Of a DNA stretch of 64,000 bases, positions 50,006 to 57,307 are shown piece after piece. The stretch's first letter is position 1. Every line of letters begins with the position of its first letter. The stretch is from Streptomyces sp. 846.5 (GTDB lineage Bacteria > Actinomycetota > Actinomycetes > Streptomycetales > Streptomycetaceae), in the NCBI RefSeq assembly GCF_004365705.1, contig NZ_SOBN01000002.1:930001-994000 (forward strand), given 5' to 3'. The position numbers and the translations under genes were made by a program. The notes beneath the pieces are model-generated. The model was given only the letters and a program-made list of their open reading frames with translations. It had not been told where the DNA came from and did not search any database.

Positions 50006-50796
50006 ACAGTCGCTCCGAACAGGTCGGCCAGCATGGACGCCGCGCCCTCGGGGGCGTGGACACTCAGTTCCAGGGCGGTGGGAGTGAGGTGCAGGGTGAA
50101 GTCGAAGAACTCGCAGCAGCCCTGCTCGGCCGCCGCCAGCGCCGCCACCTCACCGGCCAGCTCCGCCGTGGCGGGGAAGACCAGCCGTACCCCGTTCGGG
50201 ATCTCGTGCCGGTCCTCCGCCCGGTCGACCAGTGATCGCCACTTTCCGGTGCGGTCCGCCAGTTCCACCCGGCCCAGGGTGCACGCCACCGGCGCCTGCC
50301 GCCACGCCTCGGGGTCGGGCACAGGCTCGGGGTCGGGTTCGGGGCGACTGGGCGACAGGGTGATCGGCACCGGGCCGGGGGTCATCGCGCTGGTGCTGGT
50401 CGTGCAGCCGCAGTCCGGCCCACAGGCACCCGCGGGCGCGAGTCCGGACAGGTCCGTGTGGACGGCGGCCAGGTACGTTGAGAACGCGGTCAGTTCCGCG
50501 ATCCGCCGGTGCGTGTCGGCAATCCGGTCCGCGACCAGCGACACCATCCGCCCCCGGACCGAGGCGCACACGCCGTCCTCGCGCACGTCCAGGAGCTCAC
50601 GGATCTCCTCCAGTGCCAGACCCAGGAGCTTGGCCGAGGAGATGAACGCCAGCCGCTCCACCGCCGCCTCACCGTAGAGCCGGTAACCCGACGCGGTGCG
50701 CTCCGCCGGCAGCAACCCGGCGCTCTCGTAGAAGCGCAGAGTCGTGGCCGGAACGCCTGAGCGCTCCGCCAGCTGCGAGATGCGATACGTGGTCAT
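50002..50796 (-). CDS. MerR-family metal/thiol regulator with extra C-terminal domain
   Basis: A 264-residue regulator, twice the usual MerR length. The N-terminal MerR domain (1-120) has ISQLAERSGVPATTLRFYES and GYRLYGEAAVERLAFI. A Cys cluster GACGPDCGC at about 140 resembles a metal loop. After a Pro/Glu linker there is a second domain (about 175-264) with AALAAAEQGCCEFFDFTLHL. The two Cys sites suggest soft-metal sensing or a built-in metal buffer. A 22-bp palindrome overlaps its promoter, and the MerT-like gene is co-translated. Confidence 0.85.
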   Translation of the reverse strand: MTTYRISQLAERSGVPATTLRFYESAGLLPAERTASGYRLYGEAAVERLAFISSAKLLGLALEEIRELLDVREDGVCASVRGRMVSLVADRIADTHRRIAELTAFSTYLAAVHTDLSGLAPAGACGPDCGCTTSTSAMTPGPVPITLSPSRPEPDPEPVPDPEAWRQAPVACTLGRVELADRTGKWRSLVDRAEDRHEIPNGVRLVFPATAELAGEVAALAAAEQGCCEFFDFTLHLTPTALELSVHAPEGAASMLADLFGATV

Positions 50797-50809
50797 GCCG
50801 CGACGGTAG

Positions 50810-50831
50810 ACCTTCGACCCGACTCGAAGGT
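50810..50831 (-). promoter_or_regulatory. MerR-type operator-promoter
   Basis: ACCTTCGA and TCGAAGGT flank CCCGAC. On the minus strand the palindrome lies between TTGACC (-35) and TCTACC (-10) with an 18-19-bp spacer, the overlong spacing that MerR proteins correct by bending DNA. The -10 lies so close to the ATG at 50796 that the message has almost no leader. Confidence 0.75.
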
Positions 50832-50913
50832 CAACCACCTTCCGGCCAGCAACAAACCCGCTGCCGCTCGTCGATGACACAGCCATTCCGTCAGCAGTCG
50901 GGGTGGGCATGAC

Positions 50914-51087
50914 GTGGCTGGCTGGCTGCTGCGCAGCGACGCCTGCCCCGTGCTCACCACCGGCAGACGCGACGCCCGAGCCCACCGCGGCTTCGGTGAT
51001 CTGCTGCTCTCGCTGGAACCGGGGAGCCCGCAGGCCGTACTCGAGCGAGGCTTGGAGCCCGGTGGCGAAAACGACTTGAGACACTGA
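50914..51087 (+). CDS. Possible 57-residue protein or gene tail
   Basis: The frame reads VAGWLLRSDACPVLTTGRRD, then AHRGFGDLLLSLEPGSPQAV and ends GLEPGGENDLRH. It has a protein-like mix of hydrophobic and charged residues, unlike the other frames here, and GGGGTGGG lies before the GTG. The family was not recognised; it may equally be the end of a truncated gene. The rest of 50797-51175 shows nothing else. Confidence 0.3.
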   Translation: MAGWLLRSDACPVLTTGRRDARAHRGFGDLLLSLEPGSPQAVLERGLEPGGENDLRH

Positions 51088-51175
51088 TTCCCTTGCCGCC
51101 GACGGGAGACCGTATCGGCAGCGCGTCACGTGCCGTCGCACACACGCTCCGCCAACACCTGCGGCCCGGCCCTCC

Positions 51176-52126
51176 TCAGCCTGCGGCGACGTGCAGTCGC
51201 AGGGTGAGCCCGGTGGAGGTGGCGCGGATCTCGACCAGATCGCAGAGTTGGTGGATCATCCACAGGCCGCGGCCACCGCCGGCCGCGGCGGGGATTGGAC
51301 GGCGTCGGCCGGCCAGGGGATTGTCCAGGTGGCCGGCATCGCGGACTTCAGCGATCACCCCGCCGCCGCTTGCCGTCCAGAGGCGCAGTGTGCCGATTCC
51401 ACCGCCATGCGCCAGGGAGTTGGTTGCGGCCTCGCTGATCGCCAGGACGAGATCCGCGCGCCGGTCCGGTGTGAGCGCGGTCCCGGTGATCCACTGCTCG
51501 GCGTGTGCGCGGACCTCGGCGAGTTGGCCGGATTCGTAGGTCAGGGCGTCAGGGGCGGGCTCGGGCTCCAGGAGCGGCTCGTCGCAGTCCGCGCACACCA
51601 GGAGCGCATCGGTGTAGGCGGCGCTGACGTGGTCACGACCCTCTTCGATCAGGGTGGGGTGGGTGCGCAGGGCGTCGGCGACCACGACCGGGTCCAGGGC
51701 CGAGGTGTCGTAGGGGCACACGATGGTGGCCTCGCGGCCGGTGAAGGCCGTATTGATCAGGGCTTCGTGCTTGGTGGCCTCGAGGATCTCGGCACGCGAG
51801 CGCCCGGCCCAGATCGGCTCCCCGACGATGCGCGCCGTACGGCCTCGGTGCTGGTCGGCGAAGCTCTGCAGGGCGGCCAGGATCCGGCCGGGATTACGGC
51901 CCAGACGGGTCATGTCCACCCAGGTGACCCGGCCGGCCTCATCGCCCAGATCCTCGCGCAGCAGCTCCAGCCGCACACCCGGCACCGCCACCAGGGCCGG
52001 TTCCCCCGCAGCCACGCTGCGGCGGACGAACCCGCCCACCTGGTCGAGGTACTCCTGCTCGTCGCGGTAGAACACCGCGGGATGGACGAACGGGTCGTAC
52101 TGCGGGGATGTGACGGTGGTGCTCAT
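51176..52126 (-). CDS. MEDS-domain protein with HATPase (anti-sigma regulatory kinase-like)
   Basis: A 316-residue cytoplasmic protein. The N-terminal MEDS domain (about 10-165) has PAVFYRDEQEYLDQVGGFVR and ATIVCPYDTSALDP. A C-terminal RsbW-type ATPase domain (about 195-316) has the N-box LAISEAATNSLAHGG and the G-box GGGRGLWMIHQLCD. Fusions of this kind are common in streptomycetes and are thought to bind or phosphorylate STAS proteins and sigma factors. GGAGG lies before the ATG at 52126. The STAS gene at 53768 and the phosphatase at 45073 complete a possible switch. Confidence 0.9.
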   Translation of the reverse strand: MSTTVTSPQYDPFVHPAVFYRDEQEYLDQVGGFVRRSVAAGEPALVAVPGVRLELLREDLGDEAGRVTWVDMTRLGRNPGRILAALQSFADQHRGRTARIVGEPIWAGRSRAEILEATKHEALINTAFTGREATIVCPYDTSALDPVVVADALRTHPTLIEEGRDHVSAAYTDALLVCADCDEPLLEPEPAPDALTYESGQLAEVRAHAEQWITGTALTPDRRADLVLAISEAATNSLAHGGGIGTLRLWTASGGGVIAEVRDAGHLDNPLAGRRRPIPAAAGGGRGLWMIHQLCDLVEIRATSTGLTLRLHVAAG

Positions 52127-52398
52127 GCCGCAGCCTCCAGCGCGGCCGGATGCTCCCCACCAGCCGCCGCGGTCAGCCCAGGAACCGATGACACGGTGCG
52201 CTCCCTCAGCCGTGGACGGACGGCACACGCAGATGTGCGTCCCGCCTTCTGATGCAACGATACGGCTCCGCACCGGTGTTCTCACCCGTCCACGGAACAG
52301 AGATCGTCCTCAGTGCCTCGACGCAGACCCTCCCCATGCCTGCGCGGATGCGGGGTAGGCGACTGGTCCGGCAACTCCGGTCTCTCCCAGGAAAGCGG

Positions 52399-52734
52399 GT
52401 GGATGCAGTGCCTTCCGGATCGAGTCCCAAACGGGAGCGTCAGTACGAGCACATCAAGGACAGCGTCGAAAAGCGTGGCGTGGGTGAGAAGCGGGCCAAG
52501 GAGATCGCAGCCCGCACGGTGAACAAGGAACGCGCCCGCAGTGGTGAGTCGAAGACCGCCAGCCGCAGCTCGACCCACGACATGTCCTCCGCCAAACGCG
52601 GGGGGCAGCGCTCGCACAAGGGTTTCGGCGGCCCGACCTTCGACCAGCTGTACAACGAGGCCAAGCAGCGCAATATCAAGGGCCGCTCATCCATGAACAA
52701 GGCGGAGCTCCAGCAGGCCCTCGGTCGGAGCTGA
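52399..52734 (+). CDS. Basic protein with Rho-N/HeH-like C-terminal motif
   Basis: A 111-residue, strongly charged protein. The first part, KRERQYEHIKDSVEKRGVGE, followed by EIAARTVNKERARSGES, is a helical segment found in small streptomycete proteins sometimes labelled plasmid stabilisation proteins. The end TFDQLYNEAKQRNIKGRSSM followed by NKAELQQALG is a helix-extended-helix nucleic-acid-binding motif like that of the Rho N-terminus. The GTG at 52399 (AGGA before it) or at 52408 is the start; the frame further upstream has no signal. It probably binds DNA or RNA in the stressed cell. Confidence 0.75.
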   Translation: MDAVPSGSSPKRERQYEHIKDSVEKRGVGEKRAKEIAARTVNKERARSGESKTASRSSTHDMSSAKRGGQRSHKGFGGPTFDQLYNEAKQRNIKGRSSMNKAELQQALGRS

Positions 52735-52800
52735 CCCGGACGGCCCGCATGGATCGGCCGCTCCGGGCAAGGAGCACCAGCACATCGCCGACGAGGCCTG

Positions 52801-53314
52801 GGAGACCTGCGCGGCTTGATCAGCCGGCTGGACCACATCACCCGGCTGGGCGCGACCTGTCTGTGGCTCAACCCGATCCACCCCTCGCCGATGCGCGACG
52901 GCGGCTACGAGTGGCCACGCCCCTGAGCTGATCAAGACCGGGCCCTACAGCTACTACTCGGTCAACGTCACCGAGCAGCGACGCAACCCTGACTCGCTGC
53001 TCTCGTTCCTCGAACGGGCGATCCGCATGCTGCGCGAATGCCCGGAGGTCGGCCAGGGCAGCTGCCGGATCCTGGACGCCGACGTACCGGCCTGCGTCGT
53101 GGTGCACCGCGCGGACTCCCCCGCCGGCGCCCTGCTCTTCGTCCACAACCTCGCCGACCATGAGGTCACCCTGGACCTGGGCCCGCTCATCAGCACCGGG
53201 ACCGATTTCGGAGAGGTCTTCGGGGACCGCCGCTACCAGGAACCCGAACCGGACCTGAACGCGCTGGAGCTGGGCGGCTTCCGCTGGATCCGGCTCGGCC
53301 GGGCAGCGGCATGA
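52801..53314 (+). pseudogene. Trehalose synthase-like GH13 gene, internal deletion
   Basis: From 52801 one frame reads GDLRGLISRLDHITRLGATC and LWLNPIHPSPMRDGGYE, the first conserved region of GH13 trehalose synthase-like amylases. At about 52925 it breaks, and in another frame TGPYSYYSVNVTEQRRNPDS begins the C-terminal region, which runs through VVVHRADSPAGALLFVHNLA to a proper stop at 53314. The catalytic barrel (well over 300 codons) and the N-terminus are gone. It is a clear deletion scar of a sugar-stress gene. Confidence 0.75.
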
Positions 53315-53318
53315 CCGG

Positions 53319-53639
53319 CTACGAACCCTCGGGTCCGGGCCGCTGGTGTACCGCGAGGAGTGCCAGGAGTTCGGCGACGGTTGATCCGGTGTCGGCGGGG
53401 TGACGCAGGGATGTGTCGGCGCTCACCTGGTAGTGGTTGGAGCGGCCCTGCCGCGTGTGGGCGAGGTAGCCCTCGGATTCGAGGTCCGCGATGATCCTTT
53501 GGACTGCGCGCTCGGTGAGCAGGCAGTGCACAGCGATGTCACGCACCCGGATGCCGGGGTCACGGGCGATCGCGGCCAGCACACGGGCGTGGTTGGTCAG
53601 GAATGTCCACCCCGGGCGGGTGTCGGAGACTGCATCCAT
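53319..53639 (-). CDS. Winged-helix regulator (MarR/ArsR-like)
   Basis: A 106-residue DNA-binding protein: WTFLTNHARVLAAIARDPGI, RVRDIAVHCLLTERAVQRII for the recognition helix, and a wing with YLAHTRQGRSNHYQVS. There is no ligand domain. The ATG at 53639 has only a G-run before it and TATATTGG about eight bases away, so the message may be leaderless. It is divergent from the STAS gene, and direct repeats lie in the gap. Confidence 0.82.
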   Translation of the reverse strand: MDAVSDTRPGWTFLTNHARVLAAIARDPGIRVRDIAVHCLLTERAVQRIIADLESEGYLAHTRQGRSNHYQVSADTSLRHPADTGSTVAELLALLAVHQRPGPEGS

Positions 53640-53669
53640 CCCCCCAATATAGGACCACTGGTTCACGCC

Positions 53670-53707
53670 TATCAATTGACGAAATCAAATTCATGTATCA
53701 GTTGACG
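53670..53707. promoter_or_regulatory. Direct repeats in the divergent winged-helix/STAS promoter
   Basis: TATCAATTGACG (53670-53681) and TATCAGTTGACG (53696-53707) differ at one base and are 26 bp apart, in an A+T-rich patch rare in this window. They may be tandem binding sites for the winged-helix protein; each also contains TTGACG, a possible -35. Confidence 0.6.
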
Positions 53708-53767
53708 TGAACTATCGGACTGTGCATGCTGGTCTCGTACTTTCGGCACGTCCAGGGAGCTTCGGCC

Positions 53768-54181
53768 ATGTCCCCCTCTGACGGTGGAACAGGGATAGGC
53801 GGGTCCGGTGGCACGACTTCAGACAGCCACGAGGTACTGATGGGCAGTCCGGACCTGCTCCGGGTGCGGATCCACCCGGGCGACGGACACACACGCGTCA
53901 CGTTGGCCGGCGAGATCGACCACGATTGCGCCGCGCAGCTCAAAGCCGCACTCACCCGCGCCCTGGGCGGCCCCGGGGACCTTCTGGAGGTGGACCTTGC
54001 GGGCGTTCGCTTCTGCGACGGTGCGGGACTGAACGTCCTCCTTTACATCCGCGCCTGCGCGGATGACCGCGGTGTGACGTTGACCCTGGCCCGAGCCGGG
54101 TCCGCAGTGCTACGGCTCCTCGCCGTCACCGAGACCCGTGGACTGTTCACGCTCACCGATCCAGCGCCGGGCCCGGACTGA
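53768..54181 (+). CDS. STAS-domain anti-anti-sigma factor
   Basis: A 137-residue protein. The first 30 residues are a Gly/Ser-rich leader and the STAS domain (about 35-130) follows: TRVTLAGEIDHDCAAQLKAA and LLEVDLAGVRFCDGAGLNVL. The phospho-acceptor Ser/Thr usually found in F.DS.GL is Ala-containing here (FCDGAGLNVL), so control by phosphorylation may be lost or moved. GGGAG precedes the ATG at 53768. It should bind an anti-sigma factor such as the MEDS/ATPase protein at 51176. Confidence 0.88.
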   Translation: MSPSDGGTGIGGSGGTTSDSHEVLMGSPDLLRVRIHPGDGHTRVTLAGEIDHDCAAQLKAALTRALGGPGDLLEVDLAGVRFCDGAGLNVLLYIRACADDRGVTLTLARAGSAVLRLLAVTETRGLFTLTDPAPGPD

Positions 54182-54231
54182 GGAAGAAACGCCTGACGGC
54201 GCCCACGGGCGGCTGTCCCCTGGATCCGCGA

Positions 54232-54501
54232 TCATCCCGGCTCGTCCGGAGGAAGCCGACGGCAGGAGATCGGGCGCCGGGCGTCCTGGTGGACGCTGCT
54301 GGCCAGCATCCGTACCTCGTCGTCATCGCTGACCTCCGCGCGGACGATACCCGTCTCATCGCAGTAGACAGGGTGCCCCCCGGGCCCGATGACCTGCGTG
54401 CGGCGTACCACAATGGTGTCCTCGTGGCCGCGCGGGGCACCGGCGGCCGGTGCGGCGAACACCAGCTCCCGGGCGTCCGCGTCTGCGTCGTGCGCCGCCA
54501 T
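54232..54501 (-). CDS. DUF6296-type small protein
   Basis: An 89-residue protein with DTIVVRRTQVIGPGGHPVYC, DETGIVRAEVSDDDEVRML and a Pro/Arg-rich end, which matches my memory of the actinobacterial DUF6296 family. Such genes often lie near chaperone and stress genes and have no assigned role. AGGAGG precedes the ATG. Confidence 0.7.
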   Translation of the reverse strand: MAAHDADADARELVFAAPAAGAPRGHEDTIVVRRTQVIGPGGHPVYCDETGIVRAEVSDDDEVRMLASSVHQDARRPISCRRLPPDEPG

Positions 54502-54631
54502 GGCGATCCTCCTGACTCGATCCGGCGCTGCCCGGGGTGGGCTCTGGCTCACCGTCGCAGGACCGCGCACCCTTCACACATATACCCGCCAGGCCAAATC
54601 CGCTCTTCCTGCAGGTTGGGCCGACCGCAGG

Positions 54632-55546
54632 TCAGCGGGGGACGCCGCCCAGGGTGCGGCGCCAACGGGCCTCGGCGAAGGAGTACAGGCCGAACGCGAT
54701 CAGACCCAACGCCACCAGCACCAGTACCAGCGGGCCGAAGGAGGTCTGGGCGAAGGAGCGCAGCGTGGCGTCCAGGCCCTTGGACCTGCCCGGGGTGTCC
54801 GACAGTGCGGCCTGCAGGGCGAAGACGCCGAACGCGCCCACGATCACCCCACGGGCGATGTGCCCGGCCTGCCCAAGCCGCAGCACGAGGTCGCGGGTGC
54901 GGTAGGTCATCCAGCCGGTGCGCAGCCGTTCGGCGAAGCGCTTGCCGATGGCCCGGACCACGATGGCGATGCCGACGGCGATGACGGCCAGGGACAGGAC
55001 GATCATCAGGACGCGTCCGCCGTCGGTCTGCAGCAGGCGGGCGCTGACGTCGTGGGCGCTGTCGTCGGAGGTGGTGGGGGTGCGACCGTGGGCGACGAAC
55101 TGATAGATGCTCCAGGCCGCGATCGCGTAGACCACGGCACGGACCGCGTCCAGGAGTCGGTGGCCGCCGCCCTCGGCGGAGCCGGCGGCCCGTACCGCGC
55201 GCCACAGTGTCAGGCCGACGAAGCCGATGACCAGCAGCCACAGCAGCAGTTCTCCGAAGGGCTCGTCGGCGATCGCAGCCAGGGCGCCCGCGCGGTCCAG
55301 GTCGTGGCGCCCGAAGCCGAGTCCGGCCAGAACCGCAAGGATGCCGATCACGATGTACACCACCCCGCGGGCCACGAAGCCGGCCCGGGCCAGGCCGTCG
55401 ATCGCCCCCGCCCCGGCCACCCGCCGCGCGCCCGACCTACGGCGGGTGCCGGATCGGCGATCACGGTAGCTGCGGCTGCGGCCGTACCGCGAACTGCCGG
55501 TACGGCGGCTGGGGGAATGACGTCTGCCGGAAAGTGTCCAGTCCAT
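54632..55546 (-). CDS. DUF1206 membrane protein (first copy)
   Basis: A 304-residue membrane protein with three repeats of a two-helix unit, as in DUF1206. Each repeat opens with a G-x-x-ARG motif: ARAGFVARGVVYIVIGILAV (about 52), AVRAVVYAIAAWSIYQF (about 135) and LGQAGHIARGVIVGAFGVFA (about 225), near GLDATLRSFAQTSFGPLV. An Arg-rich soluble leader (1-45) precedes them. Function unknown; redox or proton-gradient roles have been proposed for such proteins only by context. AGGAGG precedes the ATG. A second copy lies at 56331. Confidence 0.88.
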   Translation of the reverse strand: MDWTLSGRRHSPSRRTGSSRYGRSRSYRDRRSGTRRRSGARRVAGAGAIDGLARAGFVARGVVYIVIGILAVLAGLGFGRHDLDRAGALAAIADEPFGELLLWLLVIGFVGLTLWRAVRAAGSAEGGGHRLLDAVRAVVYAIAAWSIYQFVAHGRTPTTSDDSAHDVSARLLQTDGGRVLMIVLSLAVIAVGIAIVVRAIGKRFAERLRTGWMTYRTRDLVLRLGQAGHIARGVIVGAFGVFALQAALSDTPGRSKGLDATLRSFAQTSFGPLVLVLVALGLIAFGLYSFAEARWRRTLGGVPR

Positions 55547-55667
55547 GTGTGCCTCCTGTCACTCCGGCTGCCCCGTCCCGCTGGCTGAAAACCGCCCCAG
55601 ACACCACTCTTGACACTTCGTCACCGAACAGTCGGCGTGCCCGCGAACCTGTGCGGGAGATCGGGGG

Positions 55668-55937
55668 TCAGCCCCGGTGCGGTGACTGATCGCCCTGCGG
55701 AGACTGGCCAGGCGTGGAGGGCGGCGTCGACCACGAGCCCTCGCCGGGGGCCGGCCGTTGCTCGGACGACGGCCGCGCGCCCGGAGCCGGGGCGACCGGG
55801 GCCGGCTCCTTCTCCTTACGCCGCGACCCGAACACGAAAGCGACGATCAGCCCCGCCACGACCAATGCCCCGACGACCAGGGCAATGCTCCCCGCAGCTG
55901 CGCCGACACCACTTGCTTCCACTACGTGAATTCCCAT
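55668..55937 (-). CDS. DUF6479-type single-pass membrane protein
   Basis: An 89-residue protein: a short outside segment, one helix SIALVVGALVVAGLIVAFVF, then GSRRKEKEPAPVAPAPG and a Pro/Ser/Gln-rich tail. This GSRR-after-helix plan is that of the streptomycete DUF6479 family, of unknown role. It lies between two DUF1206 genes on the same strand. Confidence 0.75.
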   Translation of the reverse strand: MGIHVVEASGVGAAAGSIALVVGALVVAGLIVAFVFGSRRKEKEPAPVAPAPGARPSSEQRPAPGEGSWSTPPSTPGQSPQGDQSPHRG

Positions 55938-55993
55938 ACCGGACACCTGCCCGCTCCCGGCATCCTCACCACCGGCGCACGGGCGGGGTCCGT

Positions 55994-56266
55994 TCAGGGG
56001 TGGAACGTGGTGTTGTGATGGTTCAGGAGTTCGTCGCAGAGGATGCACTGCATGGCATTCTGCGGGCTTCGCGGGTCGCCCTTACGGACCGGTCTTCCGC
56101 AGACGCACACAGCATCATGCGGGGCTTCGCGGGTTCCGGCGAATGCGGGATAGCAGATGGTGCAGATGATGTGGCGCAGCCGATCCGCGGAGTCGGTGAC
56201 CTGCGACGCCTCGCCAGGGGCGGCCTTTGGGGCGGAAGAGGCGAATCCGGTTGGTGTGCCAAGCAT
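55994..56266 (-). CDS. Small zinc-ribbon-like protein
   Basis: A 90-residue protein with cysteine pairs CTIC (about 36), CVCG (about 55) and CILC (about 74), which could hold one or two Zn ions. Other residues are polar. The ATG at 56266 is used because AAGGA lies at a proper distance; the ATG two codons earlier is too close. Function unknown. It precedes, in transcript order, the DUF6479 gene. Confidence 0.65.
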   Translation of the reverse strand: MLGTPTGFASSAPKAAPGEASQVTDSADRLRHIICTICYPAFAGTREAPHDAVCVCGRPVRKGDPRSPQNAMQCILCDELLNHHNTTFHP

Positions 56267-56330
56267 GTTCATTCCTTGATCTTCGCAGGGAATCCCGGCC
56301 CTCCGCCCGGGCAGGAATGCGATCCCGTGG

Positions 56331-57182
56331 TCAGAGCTTGCGCCAGCGGGCGGAAGCGAAGGAGAAGGCGCCGAAGAGCACGAGTCCCAGCGCCACCAGG
56401 ACGAGGAGCCAGGGACCGGCAGGGGTGTGGGCGAAGCTGCGCAGGGTGGCGTCCATGCCCTTGGCCTGTTTCGGATCGAAGCGGACGGCTGCGACCACGA
56501 CGAACACGCCAGCCCCGGCGAAGACGGTGCCGCGCGCGGTGCTGCCGCCGATGCCCAGCGCGGTGACGACCTTGCGGACGCGCACGCTCATGGCGGCTGT
56601 GTTCAGTTTCTTGAGGAACGTGCGTCGGATCGCGCTGACCGCGACGCCCGCGCCGACACCGAAGAGGACGACACCGACGATCGCCACCAGCACCTGACCG
56701 CCGGGAAGTCTGAGCGCAGACGCCGTCCAGTCCTGCGACTTGGCGTTGCCGCCCGACTGGCCCCCGCTCCCCACGGCGTAAGCGGCTGTTCCCCAGTACA
56801 CCGAGGCGTAGAACACTGCGCGCCCGGCACTGAGAATCCGGCTGCCGGTCTTCTTCCGACCCCCCTCACCGAACGCCGCCAGTGACGCACGCCATAGCGC
56901 CATGCAGGCGAAACCGACCACCAGAATCCACAGCATCGCCAGGCCGAAGGGCTGAGCGGCCACTTGGTGCAACGCGCCCTGACGGTCCGCCTCGCCGCCG
57001 CCCTTGCCGAACGCGATCTCCAGGGCGAGCACACCGATCAGGACATAGACCACCCCGCGCGCCACAAAGCCCGCACGGCCCGCGGTCCGCAGGGCGCCCT
57101 TCTCACTGGGCCGAGGAATCGACGAAGCATCAGAACGGCGTCCTGGACCCGTGCTTCTGTTGTGCGCATGCGATGACGCCAC
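56331..57182 (-). CDS. DUF1206 membrane protein (second copy)
   Basis: A 283-residue paralogue of the protein at 54632, with the same three-repeat plan: AGRAGFVARGVVYVLIGVLA (about 35), ILSAGRAVFYASVYWGT (about 115) and TALGIGGSTARGTVFAGAGV (about 205), then GMDATLRSFAHTPAGPWLL. The GTG start follows GGAGG. The two copies and the two small proteins between them form a membrane-protein block on one strand, probably one or two transcripts, divergent from the PAP2-kinase fusion. Confidence 0.87.
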   Translation of the reverse strand: MASSHAHNRSTGPGRRSDASSIPRPSEKGALRTAGRAGFVARGVVYVLIGVLALEIAFGKGGGEADRQGALHQVAAQPFGLAMLWILVVGFACMALWRASLAAFGEGGRKKTGSRILSAGRAVFYASVYWGTAAYAVGSGGQSGGNAKSQDWTASALRLPGGQVLVAIVGVVLFGVGAGVAVSAIRRTFLKKLNTAAMSVRVRKVVTALGIGGSTARGTVFAGAGVFVVVAAVRFDPKQAKGMDATLRSFAHTPAGPWLLVLVALGLVLFGAFSFASARWRKL

Positions 57183-57307
57183 GATGAACCTCCGCTGATA
57201 GTGCGGGCGCGCTCGCACCCCTGCGCACTCATCTGCCCGGGCCACCGACATGCACGCCCTGCGTCACCAACCGTGTGTTCACACCCGATTGGGGGTAACC
57301 GGCGTCC

